Part shown: positions 21,631 to 32,153 of the stretch, piece by piece
Position numbering within the stretch: position 1 is the stretch's first letter
Layout: each line of letters begins with the position of its first letter
Translations under genes and position numbers: made by a program
Origin: Yponomeuta sedellus
Lineage: Eukaryota > Arthropoda > Insecta > Lepidoptera > Yponomeutidae
Assembly: GCA_934045075.1 (NCBI GenBank)
Contig: OW203731.1
Coordinates: forward strand, 15,199,062-15,263,061
DNA: 64,000 bases
Direction of reading: 5' to 3'
The notes under the pieces: generated by a model
Told to the model about the DNA's origin: nothing
The model's input: the letters and a program-made list of their open reading frames with translations, nothing else
The model's database searches: none

Positions 21631-21892
21631 CATTCTATTTATGTTATAAGCAACGTAACATTCCTTTCTCAATTCTAGTCACTAAATCCTCCTTCCGACC
21701 TCTAATCGAAATGTTTGAAATTTCGAAGTGTGGCATAATCTGTGCTATCTGTGGAAACTTATAATAACTGCCTGTTTTTTTATCTGCTATGTAATATTAT
21801 ATTTGTTTAGGCACTAGTTTTCCTAAATATTAAATAAATAATTTTTCATTCACAATTCAAAAAAAATAGAGGCTTTAAAGATAAGTATCCCT

Positions 21893-22167
21893 ATGATTAT
21901 ATTTTTTAATGCACTAACTCGTGCTAAGGACAATTTTAAAAACCTATTTAGAAGCTAAAAATTCCCATGCCGGGACTTCAACCCGCGACCTCTGGCTAAC
22001 CGTGCCAGCGCTCTCCATCTGAGCCAATGGGCAACTACCGGCATCAGTGGAATTTCGAACCTCTTTCCAATACTCTCTGTATTACTTACAAGCAGCGACA
22101 TCTGGCTGAAGTAATTTGCAGCACTCGCACCCCCGAGTTCCTACTTTGCAGTTAGGTTTTACATCGG
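21893..22167 (-). mobile_element. SINE-A copy, near full length with 16-bp TSD
   Basis: Direct repeats of 16 bp with one mismatch (AAAGATAAGTATCCCT at 21877-21892, ...ATTCCT at 22168-22183). Minus orientation: head from CCGATGTAAAACCTAACTGC, ATGTCGCTGCTTGTAAGTAA, tRNA-like core about 21964-22031, tail. It shows that the extended head belongs to the element. Confidence 0.92.
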
Positions 22168-22183
22168 AAAGATAAGTATTCCT

Positions 22184-22548
22184 ACTTATCTTTATAGGTT
22201 CTATTACCTCCCGGTACTGTGTCATAGGCAAATACTCGACGATACTTAGAAAACCCTCTATACTTGCTTGGTTTGTTCATCCCAGAGCTGGTGAAGATTA
22301 CTTAGTTGTACGTAGTATATTTTCTGCGTTTGAAGAGAAATTTAGAGAATACAAGCTCTGCATTTATGACGTGCACAAAGGAAAATATTTCAAACACTGA
22401 CGCATTATTTGCCCTTATAAGGAATACTTTATGGCAATTGCGAAATGTTACAAAAATGCGTTTGATCTCCTTCCTTGACTTATCAGCTATAACAATACAT
22501 TTTATTCACAAACGTGGTAACATTAGTAATTTTAAAATTGGAAGATTT
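22184..22548. other. Unassigned DNA
   Basis: One 82-codon open frame (22306-22554) without domain. No gene called. Confidence 0.35.
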
Positions 22549-22652
22549 ACATAATTTGCTTACTTTTTTTTAAACTAAAACTTTCGTAAGAACTACATAT
22601 TATTTTATTTTAACCGGATCAACTAACTTGTCTTTTTATCGGAAGAGTCCGA

Positions 22653-23426
22653 CCAGGGAGCCGATTCTCGCCCATGCGAATTGAAAGTGGTAACGCCAAA
22701 TTACTTAGTCTATCATAAACTATTAAATATTCAATGGTACGTTCCTTTCCATCGTTTTTCCTGCACCTTAAACACGCATGCATGACGTCGTCGGTATGCG
22801 CTGCCAGCGCCACCTGGCGGCGAACGACTGCAGTTAGTTCACATTTGGATCTCAACCGCCGCGGTTCTAGCAAATTCGCTAAAATCGTTGTTAACCGCTT
22901 AATTGACGCTTTTTGGTATTTAACCACCCCTGTGAAGTGTGTCGCGCCCTCCGCGAGTGCTATTGAGAAGGATTTGATTGTGAAACATCTTCAATCACTG
23001 TTTGTGTGGGCGGTGGGCCCGCCGCGGCAGCTGCCGCCTTAGCTGGAGAGATCACGTCCCCTGGATGCCGCTTTGCGAGGTATGTGCTGCGTGTTCCTTT
23101 TCTCACCCCTATATTCCTCATCCCCTTGTTCAATTGTACGTACCAAAAATACAGTCCACTTAATCGAAGAGATAAAATACATGTTTGGCGTGACCAGAAA
23201 GCTTAGACGCAAAATATCGAAGGCTTAGACATTAGTCGCATAAACATAAGATAACATTACTCGACAAAGTCATTCGAAATTTATTTTGTCATTCAAATTC
23301 CATCTAGCATGGCGTTCAGAATACAGATTTTGGCTGTGGCTCGACTTTATACGCAGAATTCTAAGTATATACGATTAGATTCGTATACGACTTATTTGCC
23401 AATGAAGTGAGAATTGGCTCCCTGTT
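22653..23426. mobile_element. MITE family J copy, interrupted
   Basis: Ends CCAGGGAGCCGATTCTCGCC and AGTGAGAATTGGCTCCCTG. It aligns with the reverse complement of 6259-6518 except for the 509-bp insertion at 22688-23196. Confidence 0.75.
22688..23196. mobile_element. Probable solo LTR (509 bp) with 5-bp TSD GAAAG
   Basis: Inserted in MITE J: the uninterrupted copy at 6259-6518 lacks it. Flanked by GAAAG at 22683-22687 and 23197-23201. It begins TGGTAACGCCAAA and ends TTTGGCGTGACCA, i.e. TG...CA with short inverted ends, as LTRs have. The interior includes a GC-rich block at 23005-23075 unlike its AT-rich surroundings. No matching internal region in the window. A short TIR element is the alternative. 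Confidence 0.5.
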
Positions 23427-23432
23427 TTCACT

Positions 23433-23743
23433 CAGAGTGCTTAGTGCGAGTTTGACAGATCCAATCGAATAACTTTACAACCGCGTTAATCGAGCATTGA
23501 GTAGTGAGTATGAGTAAGTTAACCGTTCGAACTGGCAAAACGCTGTCGCAGTACAACTCGCACTCGCGTTTATTCGTGTTTTGGCTGGTAAACGTGTTCA
23601 CTTCTCAACGTAAACCATTACAACTCGCATTTAGCAATTTTAATCTCCATACTTGTCGCTAGGTGGCGCTTCCCCGATGTCATAGAAATATGAGTTTACG
23701 GTAACGCGATCTAGTAGTTAAAAAACTCGCACTAAGCACTCTG
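23433..23743. mobile_element. TIR element (311 bp) with perfect 21-bp inverted ends
   Basis: Left end CAGAGTGCTTAGTGCGAGTT and right end AACTCGCACTAAGCACTCTG are perfect inverted repeats (one further base also pairs). No ORF; target duplication not resolved. Nested in family I. Confidence 0.75.
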
Positions 23744-23861
23744 ACCCGCAGAGCTTAATCACGGTGAGTAGAGATGGAACTCGCGTCATCCGTTGCTTGT
23801 CCTGACTGGTCCTGACTGGACCTGGTCGGACTCTTCCGTCAAAAAGCCAAGTAACTCTCCA

Positions 23862-23985
23862 TCGATGATTGTCTGGAAGAAATTGCTCTAACCAATAAGG
23901 CCGCCAATTGTACTGTATCTTCGTAATTATTTTTTGTTTGTTTTTTCCTGATGTACAATAAAGAATATTCTTATCTCATCTTAAG
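23862..23985 (+). mobile_element. LINE-tail repeat (family L), nested
   Basis: GATTGTCTGGAAGAAATTGC ... AAGGCCGCCAATTGTACTG ... TGTACAATAAAGAATATTC. It interrupts the right arm of family I (AAGT|...|AGTTGATCC). The same tail recurs at 25945, 27415, 50762, 59985 and 62060 (+) and at 47340, 54784, 59186 and 62735 (-), with a polyadenylation-like AATAAA and tetranucleotide ends, so it is likely the 3' end of a non-LTR element. Confidence 0.65.
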
Positions 23986-24276
23986 TTGATCCGGTTAAAG
24001 TCACATAATTTGCTTACTTTTTCGCAAACCAATAAGGGTTGATATGCTGAGGGGTCGACTGTATCTTGTTTACTCGCTTACGCTTGAGCGGTTGATTGCT
24101 TAAGATTCAAAACTAAATAATGTTAACTGTTTATCTCATAGAAAAAGCTAGAAGCTAAAAATCTGTCATATAAGATTAAAGCGCTTCTAGAGATAAGCTT
24201 TACAATCATCAGACTCCGCTTGCACGTACTTTTACTTATAGAAATATAAGTAAAAATGCGGGCATGCCCACTTGAC

Positions 24277-24475
24277 GGCCTCGGTGGCGCAGCGGTTTGG
24301 CACGCTGACTGTAGAACCGAAGGTCTCGGGTTCGATCCCCGGCCAGGTCAAATTAGGAAACGAACTTTTCGTGTTTGTCTCGGGTCTTGGATGTTATCTA
24401 TGTATTTATTGTATTGAATCTATCGTCGAGTTAGCAACTGTAACACAAGTCATTTATTTGTAATATTTATAAATA
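24277..24475 (+). mobile_element. SINE family D copy
   Basis: tRNA-like head GGCCTCGGTGGCGCAGCGGT ... CTGACTGTAGAACCGAAGG ... CGGGTTCGATCCCCGG (24279-24352). The GTA in the anticodon loop suggests a tRNA-Tyr-like ancestor (inference). Body: CTCGGGTCTTGGATGTTATC, TCTATCGTCGAGTTAGCAAC, ACACAAGTCATTTATTTGT. Confidence 0.87.
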
Positions 24476-24552
24476 TATTTTTTTTATGAATAGAATATTA
24501 GATGCAACTAATTATATGAAATTATAATATATATGTAGTAAAGTATTAATAC

Positions 24553-24771
24553 TAAGCCAGTGGTGCCGGCTGTTATGTAATGGCAGTCGTTAAACCATGT
24601 CAGAGGCCGTATGGGCGGCTTGATAACTTCTGACAGTAAAGATCCCGCCACTGTCTTACAGTCCTCCACCAACTCGGACTTAGCCCCCGTGGTGGAGTAT
24701 GGCGTAACTTTTCTGCTATGGGGGACGAGATCGGTGCCCCAGGAGTGGGAGTACACAAGGATTGATATCGA
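24553..24771 (+). mobile_element. 5S-derived SINE (family B), 5'-truncated
   Basis: Begins AAGCCAGTGGTGCCGGCTGT and runs to AAGGATTGATATCGAT; the 5S-like promoter is missing. Confidence 0.82.
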
Positions 24772-24888
24772 TCTTTACAAATTCTCTGCCAAATTTCAGC
24801 TCTCGAGTACTTATCTTCTCTGTGCTAAACCGTGGAAAGACAAGAAATAGATAGCGGTCCCGGGTTCCTTGGTCCGGGCTCCGGGGTC

Positions 24889-25065
24889 CATGCGAGAGGT
24901 CCCGGGTTCGATCCTCGGCTAGGGACAAAAAAAAACCCAGGTCTGGGATGTTTACATGTTTGTGATATCGCTGTTTCTGGTACCCACGACACAGGGTATC
25001 CTAGTCTGGGGCCAGAAACAATGTATGTGCCTGTATGTAAATGTTATGTTATAGAGAGAGAAACA
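24889..25065 (+). mobile_element. SINE family C copy, 5'-truncated in the tRNA-like head
   Basis: Starts at CATGCGAGAGGTCCCGGGTT; the 5' half of the head is lost. Body CCCAGGTCTGGGATGTTTAC, GTATCCTAGTCTGGGGCCAG and a TGTAAATGTTATGTTAT tail. Confidence 0.82.
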
Positions 25066-25125
25066 GCTTTGGCAAAACTCTAAGGGTTCCTTGTTGACCG
25101 AGGAACTCTAAAAAGGTAACACTAT

Positions 25126-25345
25126 TTTTATTTTTAATGCACTAACCCGTGCTAAGGAACAAATTTAAAAACCTATTTAGAGGCTGTACGTAATACAGAG
25201 AATATTGTAAAGAGGTTCGAAATTTCACTGATACCGTGAGTCGCCCATTGGCTCAATTGGTAGAGCGCTGGTACGGATAGCCAGAGGTTGCGGGTTCGAA
25301 TCCCGGCATGGGTGAAATTTTTAGCCACTAAATAGGTTTTGAAAT
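25126..25345. mobile_element. Inverted SINE-A: minus tail fragment joined to plus copy
   Basis: Bases 25126-25192 are the rc of the SINE-A tail (AATGCACTAACCCGTGCTAA ... CCTATTTAGAGGC). At 25193 the sequence switches directly to the plus-strand head TGTACGTAATACAGAGAAT and continues through a full tRNA-like core (about 25241-25313) and partial tail. Confidence 0.88.
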
Positions 25346-25944
25346 CTAAAAAGGTATTTAAATAAGTATGCTTGTGTCAGACTGACTTTGACTAAGCTAA
25401 AGTTGGAACGATTGAGACCCGAAATAAGTCCAAGCTAATATAAAGTAAGTAATTTATAATTTATTTCCACAAAGAACGTAGCTTATAAATACACAGTGGA
25501 GGGTATTACATTTTTTTTACAATTGCAATTGTGTATTACAAAGTCTCAAATTAAATTAGCTTTTACATAGTGGGAATTCGACTTAAATTCCCAGAAACCC
25601 GAGTATATAAGTGTGTAGCAGAAATTATATAAGTGTACCTACCATGTGAAATCAATATTTTGTGAATGTTTTAAGATATTAGTCCAGCCTGTAAACATGA
25701 TAACCTTATTTTTCTTGTATACCTACCAATACTGTGTTGTGGTGTTACAAAATTGTTTAATATAATCTCGAAATAAAGAACTTCGTAAAAAAATAGTACT
25801 ATACATTTTTATATAACTTTCTATTTATGTATATCATTATTTATATATATCTATTTAGGGTTAGAATAATTATTTTCTTAATTAAGCATGTTTTATTCAA
25901 ATGTATCTGAAATATTTATTTGTACATCTACTTCCTCCTCGAAT
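25346..25944. other. Unassigned AT-rich DNA
   Basis: No ORF or family match. (TATAT)-rich at 25800-25860. Confidence 0.4.
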
Positions 25945-26075
25945 ATATTGATCCAGACCATCCAAAGGTTGTCTGGAAGAGATCACTTTTAGTTATAAGG
26001 CCGCCGTCTGTACTCTTGTGTAATTTCCTTTTTTATGTACAATAAAGTGTTCTCTATCTATCTATCTTTCTATCT
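25945..26075 (+). mobile_element. LINE-tail repeat (family L) with (TATC)n end
   Basis: AGGTTGTCTGGAAGAGATCA, TAAGGCCGCCGTCTGTACTC, ATGTACAATAAAGTGTTC, then CTATCTATCTATC. Best preserved copy of this tail. Confidence 0.7.
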
Positions 26076-26082
26076 TCTAGGC

Positions 26083-26450
26083 TTGATTTTAAATTGTCCT
26101 TAGCACGGGTTAGTGCATTAAAAATAAAAATAGTATCATCATGTGGGTACAGCGATATCATTCCGATGTAAAAACCTAACTGCAAAGTAGGTACTCGGGG
26201 ATGTAAGTGATGCAATCTACTTCAGCCAGATGTCGCTGCCTGTACGTAATACAGAGAATAGTGTAAAGAGGTTCGAAATTTCTCTGATGCCGGTGAGTCG
26301 CCCATTAGCTCAGTTGGAATGAGCGCTGGCACGGGTAGCCAGAGGTCGCGGGTTCAAATCCCGGCATGGGTGGAATTTTTAGCCTCTAAATAGGTTTTTA
26401 AAATTGCCCTTAGCACGGGTTAGTGCATTAAAAATAAAAATAATATAAAC
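26083..26450 (+). mobile_element. SINE-A head-to-tail dimer
   Basis: A SINE-A tail (26083-26136) is followed without gap by the fullest SINE-A head, GTGGGTACAGCGATATCATT ... TGTCGCTGCCTGTACGTAAT, the tRNA-like core (about 26301-26373; the A-box region has an extra base pair in GGAATGAGC) and tail. The same tail-head junction recurs on the minus strand at about 55184. Confidence 0.88.
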
Positions 26451-26703
26451 AATCGTTCGTCTGATCATAATCACTGAAACACCTATTGTACTAGGTATCT
26501 TGGCGCCTCGCGCGATTCGTTCTTCTTCGCAAGAGATGACTATTGAATTTGTGCGGGTTATACCTGGAATGACATTGGATTGTACCGCTATTTCGTTGTA
26601 GACTACGAAATTAAGGCAAATAACAACCATTGTCTTGCTTATAACATTCTATCAGAGCATTATCTATCTCTGTCATAACATTGAGCTATTTATTTTAGTT
26701 TAT

Positions 26704-27344
<641 letters not shown>

Positions 27345-27414
27345 TGTTAGGTAGGTTATTCAATATTTACGCAGTATATTTTGTACACGTATATCGACTC
27401 GCTTTTTACTGCTT

Positions 27415-27540
27415 CTCCGACTCTCTAAGGTTTTCTGGAAGAAATCTCTTTCAGAGATAAGCTCGCCTTTGTAAATGTTATTTCTTATGTAATATCCTGT
27501 TAAATTTTTCGTGTGCAACAAACTATAATATATATTCTAT
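27415..27540 (+). mobile_element. LINE-tail repeat (family L), diverged
   Basis: GGTTTTCTGGAAGAAATCTC, GAGATAAGCTCGCCTTTGTA. A variant shared with 47340 (rc), 59985 and 62060. Confidence 0.55.
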
Positions 27541-27930
27541 TGACAAACTATGTGAGTATTAGGCTATAGGGTCTGTATTCATGAATTGTCACTTGTAAGC
27601 CACACATACACCCAGTGAATTCAATTTTGTCGCTGTTGCGTCTATTACAATGCCCTTTGTAGCGCTTCACCTAATGGAATTTATTTATAGACCACTTAAC
27701 GTATTCAGCTATAGTTAAACTGTAATCTAACTTTGTTACCCTAACGTACGATGCCTTGGAGTTCAGGTATTAACAATCAATTTCCTCCACGCTAAAGGCC
27801 AAGCTGTTACCGCAAAATGTTCACCACACAAAGGTAACTCCGCCCGTGATTCTGGAAGAGGCTGTTGGTAGAGAAACGGCTTAATCGATCGTCTCGCAAT
27901 CAAAGGGTAATCGGTTTGAATCCTGGTATT
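27541..27930. other. Unassigned DNA
   Basis: At 27850-27925 there is a weak tRNA-like arrangement (GTTGGTAGAGAAACGGC ... CGGTTTGAATCCTGG) that could be a decayed SINE head. Otherwise blank. Confidence 0.3.
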
Positions 27931-28190
27931 TTCTTCTTCTTCTCCTTCAGGCTTTATTAGTCCACTGCTGGACATAGCCCTCCCCTAATGAGCGCCATAG
28001 CGCAAAGTTGTGCCATCATTGGGGGGGTAATGCACATAATCCCCACGTTGGGCTTTGGAATTGTACTGCAGGATCCATAATTGATCTACTGAGATTGAAG
28101 AAGTCCCATAATCGCCTTTTACGACACCCGCGGGAAGAATTTGGGTTGGTGCTATTCTCTAGGCCGACACCACAGCAATTTTATGATTTT
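27931..28190 (-). mobile_element. LINE end joined to a second repeat (composite shared with 54360-54640)
   Basis: On the minus strand: AACCCAAATTCTTCCCGCGG, GTCGTAAAAGGCGAT, then CCCAACGTGGGGATTATG, then GCGCTATGGCGCTCATTAGG, AGGGCTATGTCCAGCAGTGG and a (GAA)n tail. The same series occurs at 54360-54640, so both parts belong to one element type. Confidence 0.65.
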
Positions 28191-28480
28191 TAAAAACCAT
28201 ATTCCGCTTAGTAGTATTACGGTTGCCAATGTGCAAAATGTATATGCAATAAAGAATTTTAGTAATAACAAAAAATTGTGTGGTTAATAATTCTTAATAC
28301 GCCTTATAAAAGAAAATATGATGTTTGCCCATTGGTAGCGCTAGGTAGAACAGTATAGGGATGGGCACCTGTATGCCCGTAATGCGTTTCAGTAATGCTC
28401 TACAACGACCACCACCCCAGCCTGCCCAGGGTGGCAGATTACTGGCAAATCTCTTCATGAGACCTTCTCTCAGAGAGAGA
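28191..28480. other. Mostly unassigned
   Basis: CCCAGCCTGCCCAGGGTGGC at 28417-28436 is a fragment related to the composite repeat above. The rest is blank. Confidence 0.35.
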
Positions 28481-28849
28481 TATCGATATCAACCCTTTAT
28501 ATGTCCCCACTGTTGGGGCACGGGTCGCTTCCTGTATGGTAGAAAGGTTAAGACATTCTCCACCACGGGGGCCAAGTCCGGGTTGGTGGAGGATTGTAAG
28601 ACATTGGCGGGCCTTACTGTCAGAAGTTATCAAGCCACCCATAAGGCCTCTAACATGGCTTTTACTACCAATACATGACAGCCGGCACCAACGGCTTGAC
28701 GTGCCTTGCGAAGCACGGAAGCGCTCGGAAAAAATGCCACTAGCGGTAGTCACGAGATGGTCACCCATCCAGTACCTGACCGCGCCTGTTGTTGCTTAAC
28801 CCAAGTGATTGATTTCAATCACTCGGTTCCGCTAGGCCACGAGCGTTCG
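28481..28849 (-). mobile_element. 5S-rRNA-derived SINE (family B), full length, minus strand
   Basis: Probably flanked by CAGAGAGAGA (28471-28480 and 28850-28859; low-complexity, so cautious). Minus strand: GCTCGTGGCCTAGCGGAACC, box-A-like GGGTTAAGCAACAACAGGCG, then GGTCAGGTACTGGATGGGTG ACC, which is even closer to 5S rRNA than other copies here. Body and GATATCGATA end intact. Confidence 0.9.
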
Positions 28850-28918
28850 CAGAGAGAGAGAGTATGGCCATAATTGCGACGTGAATTGCCCATCGCGGAT
28901 GGGCAATTTCAAACGCAG

Positions 28919-29115
28919 TGGTAATTCAAAATCTTAGACACTCAGGTTTCCTTACGATGTTATCCTTCACGGTTAGCGAGTGATATTGCTACTATAACTT
29001 CACAAATGTTCTTAACTTAGAAAACAAAGTCATTGGCACATGCCTGCATTGGGAACCAAACCTCGGCCTCTCACTTTCGAGTCCACTGTTCTACACACTG
29101 GGTTGCCGAGAGATA
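28919..29115 (-). mobile_element. SINE family F copy, minus strand
   Basis: Complement of parts of 45900-46255: AACCGTGAAGGATAACATCG and AAGGAAACCTGAGTGTC, with a decayed tRNA-like head at 29060-29115 (GGTTTGGTTCCCAATGC). Confidence 0.6.
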
Positions 29116-30093
29116 CTAAGCCTCAAAGGTTTAGGGCTTTTTTTTGTAAAGTTATATAAGTCAAACTTCTGATAGTATTTTAATGTTTTATAACGACGCC
29201 AGTCTAAAAGGAGACACTGACGTGTTTCAGGAAATTGTTCCATTAACTTTTTCCCTCGTTTATTAAATCTTTACACGTTATATTAAGCATTTATTGTGCT
29301 CTATACGGAACAAATTTATTTGTATATTCAATAAGGGAACGATGGAGGACCCATTCCTTTGAAGTTCTTTTAGAGGTATTTAATAATTTTCTTATTTGCT
29401 TCGTGCATATGAGAATTAATATTGTAACATAATTTAAGCTATACACTCCCGTTATGGACCCTCACGATATACAGTAGTACAAGTAGTGGATTTTCTCTAT
29501 AGAAATGTATAGTGTTATCAATTTGAGGGTTGCTCGACAAAATTTCATTGATCATAAACTACAAAAAATTTAATAACTATCGATTTACGCCCTATGTACT
29601 CGCTTTATCATATCGCGGTGAATATAACCGTATTGTCCACAAATTAGGAGTAAAATTTTAGAAACTGGTGCCTTTATACAGACAGAAGAAGAAAAAAACA
29701 ACATTTATAGAAACAGTACACATGCCACAATAATAAAACAAACTTAATACATATTGTTAAAACATTACATTAATAAAAAAACGAAGGCAAACAATGCTGC
29801 TATAAAATATGGCAACTGAGTCAGCAATATGCTGATAGACAAGCCTTCCGCGCTGATTTTCAGCCAGTGCCGGGTTAGCACCTTGCTGGGTAGCCCCGCG
29901 ATCGTCATATACTGCAGTGGTACACAACCGTGGGCAATACTATATATAATGAAATACTTACTTATGTGTTATATAGAATGACACCAATTTAGTATAGGAA
30001 ACCAAACATTTGTGTTTTCTGCAATAAAGAATTAAATGGTAATAATGTTAAATTTAAAAAAATTATAAAGCGCTGATTTATGTAAATACCTTA
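29116..30093. other. Unassigned DNA
   Basis: Nearly 1 kb without recognisable gene or repeat. The part at 29850-29940 is less AT-rich (CCGCGCTGATTTTCAGCCAG) but has no open frame of note. Confidence 0.4.
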
Positions 30094-30284
30094 GTTTTTC
30101 TTCACATTGAGCTTAGAGAATAACGTAACAGTAATTATTCCCTAAGTTACGTATATAACGTAAGTTACGTACATAACATAAGCTACGTACATAACGTAAG
30201 TCACGTAATTGTACGTTATTCTCTAAGTTACTCATATTTGTGAAATTATAGGAGCAATACCCCTAACTTAATGTGAAGAAAAAC
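30094..30284. mobile_element. 191-bp MITE with 18-bp internal tandem repeats
   Basis: Terminal inverted repeat GTTTTTCTTCACATT and its complement, with a second inverted pair inside (GAGAATAACGTAC...). Between them are three 18-bp units ACGTA(C/T)ATAAC(G/A)TAAG(C/T)(T/C) at about 30149-30203, each a partial palindrome around TACGTA. The whole can fold into a long hairpin. Confidence 0.7.
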
Positions 30285-30349
30285 ATCGTGAGAAGACTTT
30301 AATATATTTACCAATGTATATGCTGGGTAAATTAAGACCGTAGTTTAGT

Positions 30350-30475
30350 AAACATAACATAACCTCACGACTGTATCCCAGACGGGTAGGCAGAGACCAG
30401 GGACTGCCACTTGCCACGATCCTGACAGATCACCTTCGCTTCATCAACAACGGTCCTGGCGCGCGTATATGCAAC
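30350..30475 (-). mobile_element. LINE 3' end, minus strand
   Basis: CATAACATAACCTCAC tail, then complement of TGGCAAGTGGCAGTCCCTGG and TGATGAAGCGAAGGTGATC; same tail family as 7855-8145. Confidence 0.65.
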
Positions 30476-31330
30476 CGTAGTTTGGTTTTAATGTAAATTA
30501 TGTAAATTAAGACCAAACTAATATTGTTTGGTAATCACTTCATGAGGGGCCTTTCGTTATGTTTCATCAACAGCTAGGATCGGCGAAGGGGTAAAACGAT
30601 TTACATCACTTACAAATGCACAGAACGGCCGACGAAACTTTACGGCGAATGGCAATAGTTATCAAAGTTTAACAGTTTGTTAGCGCGCGACCAAAGCAAA
30701 CATAGCGGAGTCACGAATTGAATACTGACTGCTCCTCAGCACGCGAGTTGAGCAGGCAAACATTGGTTCTAAAGGCTTGGGAATTGTCAAATTCGATTTT
30801 AAGGCAAGGTTTGAACCGAACCATAAGTTGAACACCCTTTGCAGGTGCTCAGCTTTGGTTCAATACTGAATACTGAAATCAAACAAGGCGTTGTACGGTA
30901 ACCATTAATGAGTTAAAGCTGCTTTTTTTTTGATAATGGCAAAATAGTAGATTGTTAACCGAGGGTCCAAAGAATCAATTTTCGAGGTTCGAGTAGGAAT
31001 TGATTCTTTTAGCCGTGTTAAACACTCTTTTTTTCATTTCGAATATGAGGAAAATAAAAACTATTTTTTTTATATTCAAATCTTAGCATAAAAGATTATT
31101 ATACCAATTTTTTTTAATTCCGTCACAGATACATAATGACAGATTAGTATCCCACCAATATGTCAGCTTTTTAAATTTTGTATGTGGAACTCACCGTCTT
31201 ATTCCACTCAAAGAAGTTTGCGCTAAGTTCACACTGGCTGTTTAGAAACTCACATGGCCGCAGCATTTATTTTAATTAGTTTTCTTTTACACAAAACTTT
31301 TCACAGCTGACAGTAGTTCAATTTTTAAAG
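30476..31330. other. Unassigned DNA
   Basis: AGAATCAATTTTCGAGG / GGAATTGATTCTT form a short inverted repeat at about 30970-31013. No gene. Confidence 0.4.
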
Positions 31331-31333
31331 TTA

Positions 31334-32016
31334 TGCCCGGGATACACGAGGCTAGTTTTTCAAGCTAGGATAGCAAGCTAGTGTCAGTAAGCTAGCAAGC
31401 TAGTACTTCTGGCTTCGTGTAGACAAAACTAGCTTTATTTCTGAGCTAGCAAGCTAGTAAGCTAGTTTACAAGCCAGGATAGTTTTTAATAGGATGGAGT
31501 TCTATTTTTTAGGATAGTAGCGCCCCCCACCACTGATTTAACTATCCTGGCTTGTGTACTAGCTTCATGTGGCCGGCAAGGCTAGTTTTCAGTTGGCTAG
31601 TAAGCAGGCACCACGCGTTTTATTTATTTTTATATCAAACAAATCAGGCCTCATTTGCAAAATACTCTTATACATGTACTTGTCTAAATCTTTATTGCAA
31701 AATTCTTCCAATAGTAAAGCAGATGTTCCACGTTCATCTCTTCTTCCATGTTCAATCCACGTTGTTGTCCACACCCGTTTTTGTAACTCTTCTAGTTCAT
31801 CTAGTTTTCGAAGTAACTGCTTCAGTCGAATAGTGTTTTTTTTCGCATACAGCTCATTTTAGACGTGTGGTCACCTTAGTTACTGCAATAATACTAGCTT
31901 AAAATAATCCTAGCCTCATGTAAACAGAACTAGCATGATCCAAGCCAGGACAGCAAGCCAGGACTGTGCTACCTTGCTATCTTAGCTTGAAAAACTAACC
32001 TCGTGTATCCCGGGCA
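31334..32016 (-). mobile_element. PIF/Harbinger deletion derivative (683 bp), TSD TTA
   Basis: Terminal inverted repeats of about 50 bp beginning TGCCCGGGATACACGAGG, flanked by TTA at 31331-31333 and 32017-32019, as expected for PIF/Harbinger (TWA target). Subterminal AAGCTAG repeats crowd the left side (31365-31465), possibly transposase-binding sites. It retains a transposase fragment on the minus strand (see next entry), which confirms the superfamily. Confidence 0.85.
31589..31855 (-). pseudogene. Harbinger transposase (HARBI1-like) N-terminal fragment
   Basis: The minus-strand frame is open for about 88 codons: LLRKLDELEELQKRVWTTTW, IEHGRRDERGTSALLLEEF, CNKDLDKYMYKSILQMRPDL, then FDIKIN and a stop. 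The W...W spacing, the LLxEF block and the (R/Q)MRPDLFD motif are those that precede the DDE nuclease domain of Harbinger-type transposases. No catalytic residues remain and the frame ends inside the element, so it cannot transpose itself. Confidence 0.75.
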
Positions 32017-32153
32017 TTAATTCCCGCCCTTAGGTGGGAAGTAATTTGTATGAGTTTTTCCCTCTCTATAGAGAGCAGCAGCATTTTCCACCCAATAATC
32101 AGATCAAAACAACACTACTTTCCGAGTATAAGAAATGAAAATATGTTTTACTA

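Larger units (their letters stand above)
22569..24002. mobile_element. Composite foldback element (family I) with nested insertions, 20-bp flanking direct repeats
   Basis: Inverted arms: TTTTAACCGGATCAACTAAC ... GGAAGAGTCCGACCAGG on the left (about 22605-22655) and CCTGGTCGGACTCTTCCG ... AGTTGATCCGGTTAAAG on the right (about 23820-24000). The element is flanked by identical 20-bp direct repeats (22549-22568 and 24003-24022, ACATAATTTGC...). A compact relative lies at 50346-50544. Inside are family J, a probable solo LTR, another TIR element and a LINE-tail fragment, listed separately. Confidence 0.7.

Noticed and set aside
22619..23206. Three overlapping ~100-codon frames on both strands
   Set aside because: They span insertion boundaries of nested elements and follow the GC-rich part of the probable solo LTR; no domain.
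28361..28799. Overlapping frames of 87-109 codons on both strands
   Set aside because: They lie almost wholly in the minus-strand 5S-derived SINE; the family body happens to be open in several frames, and every copy gives similar shadow ORFs.
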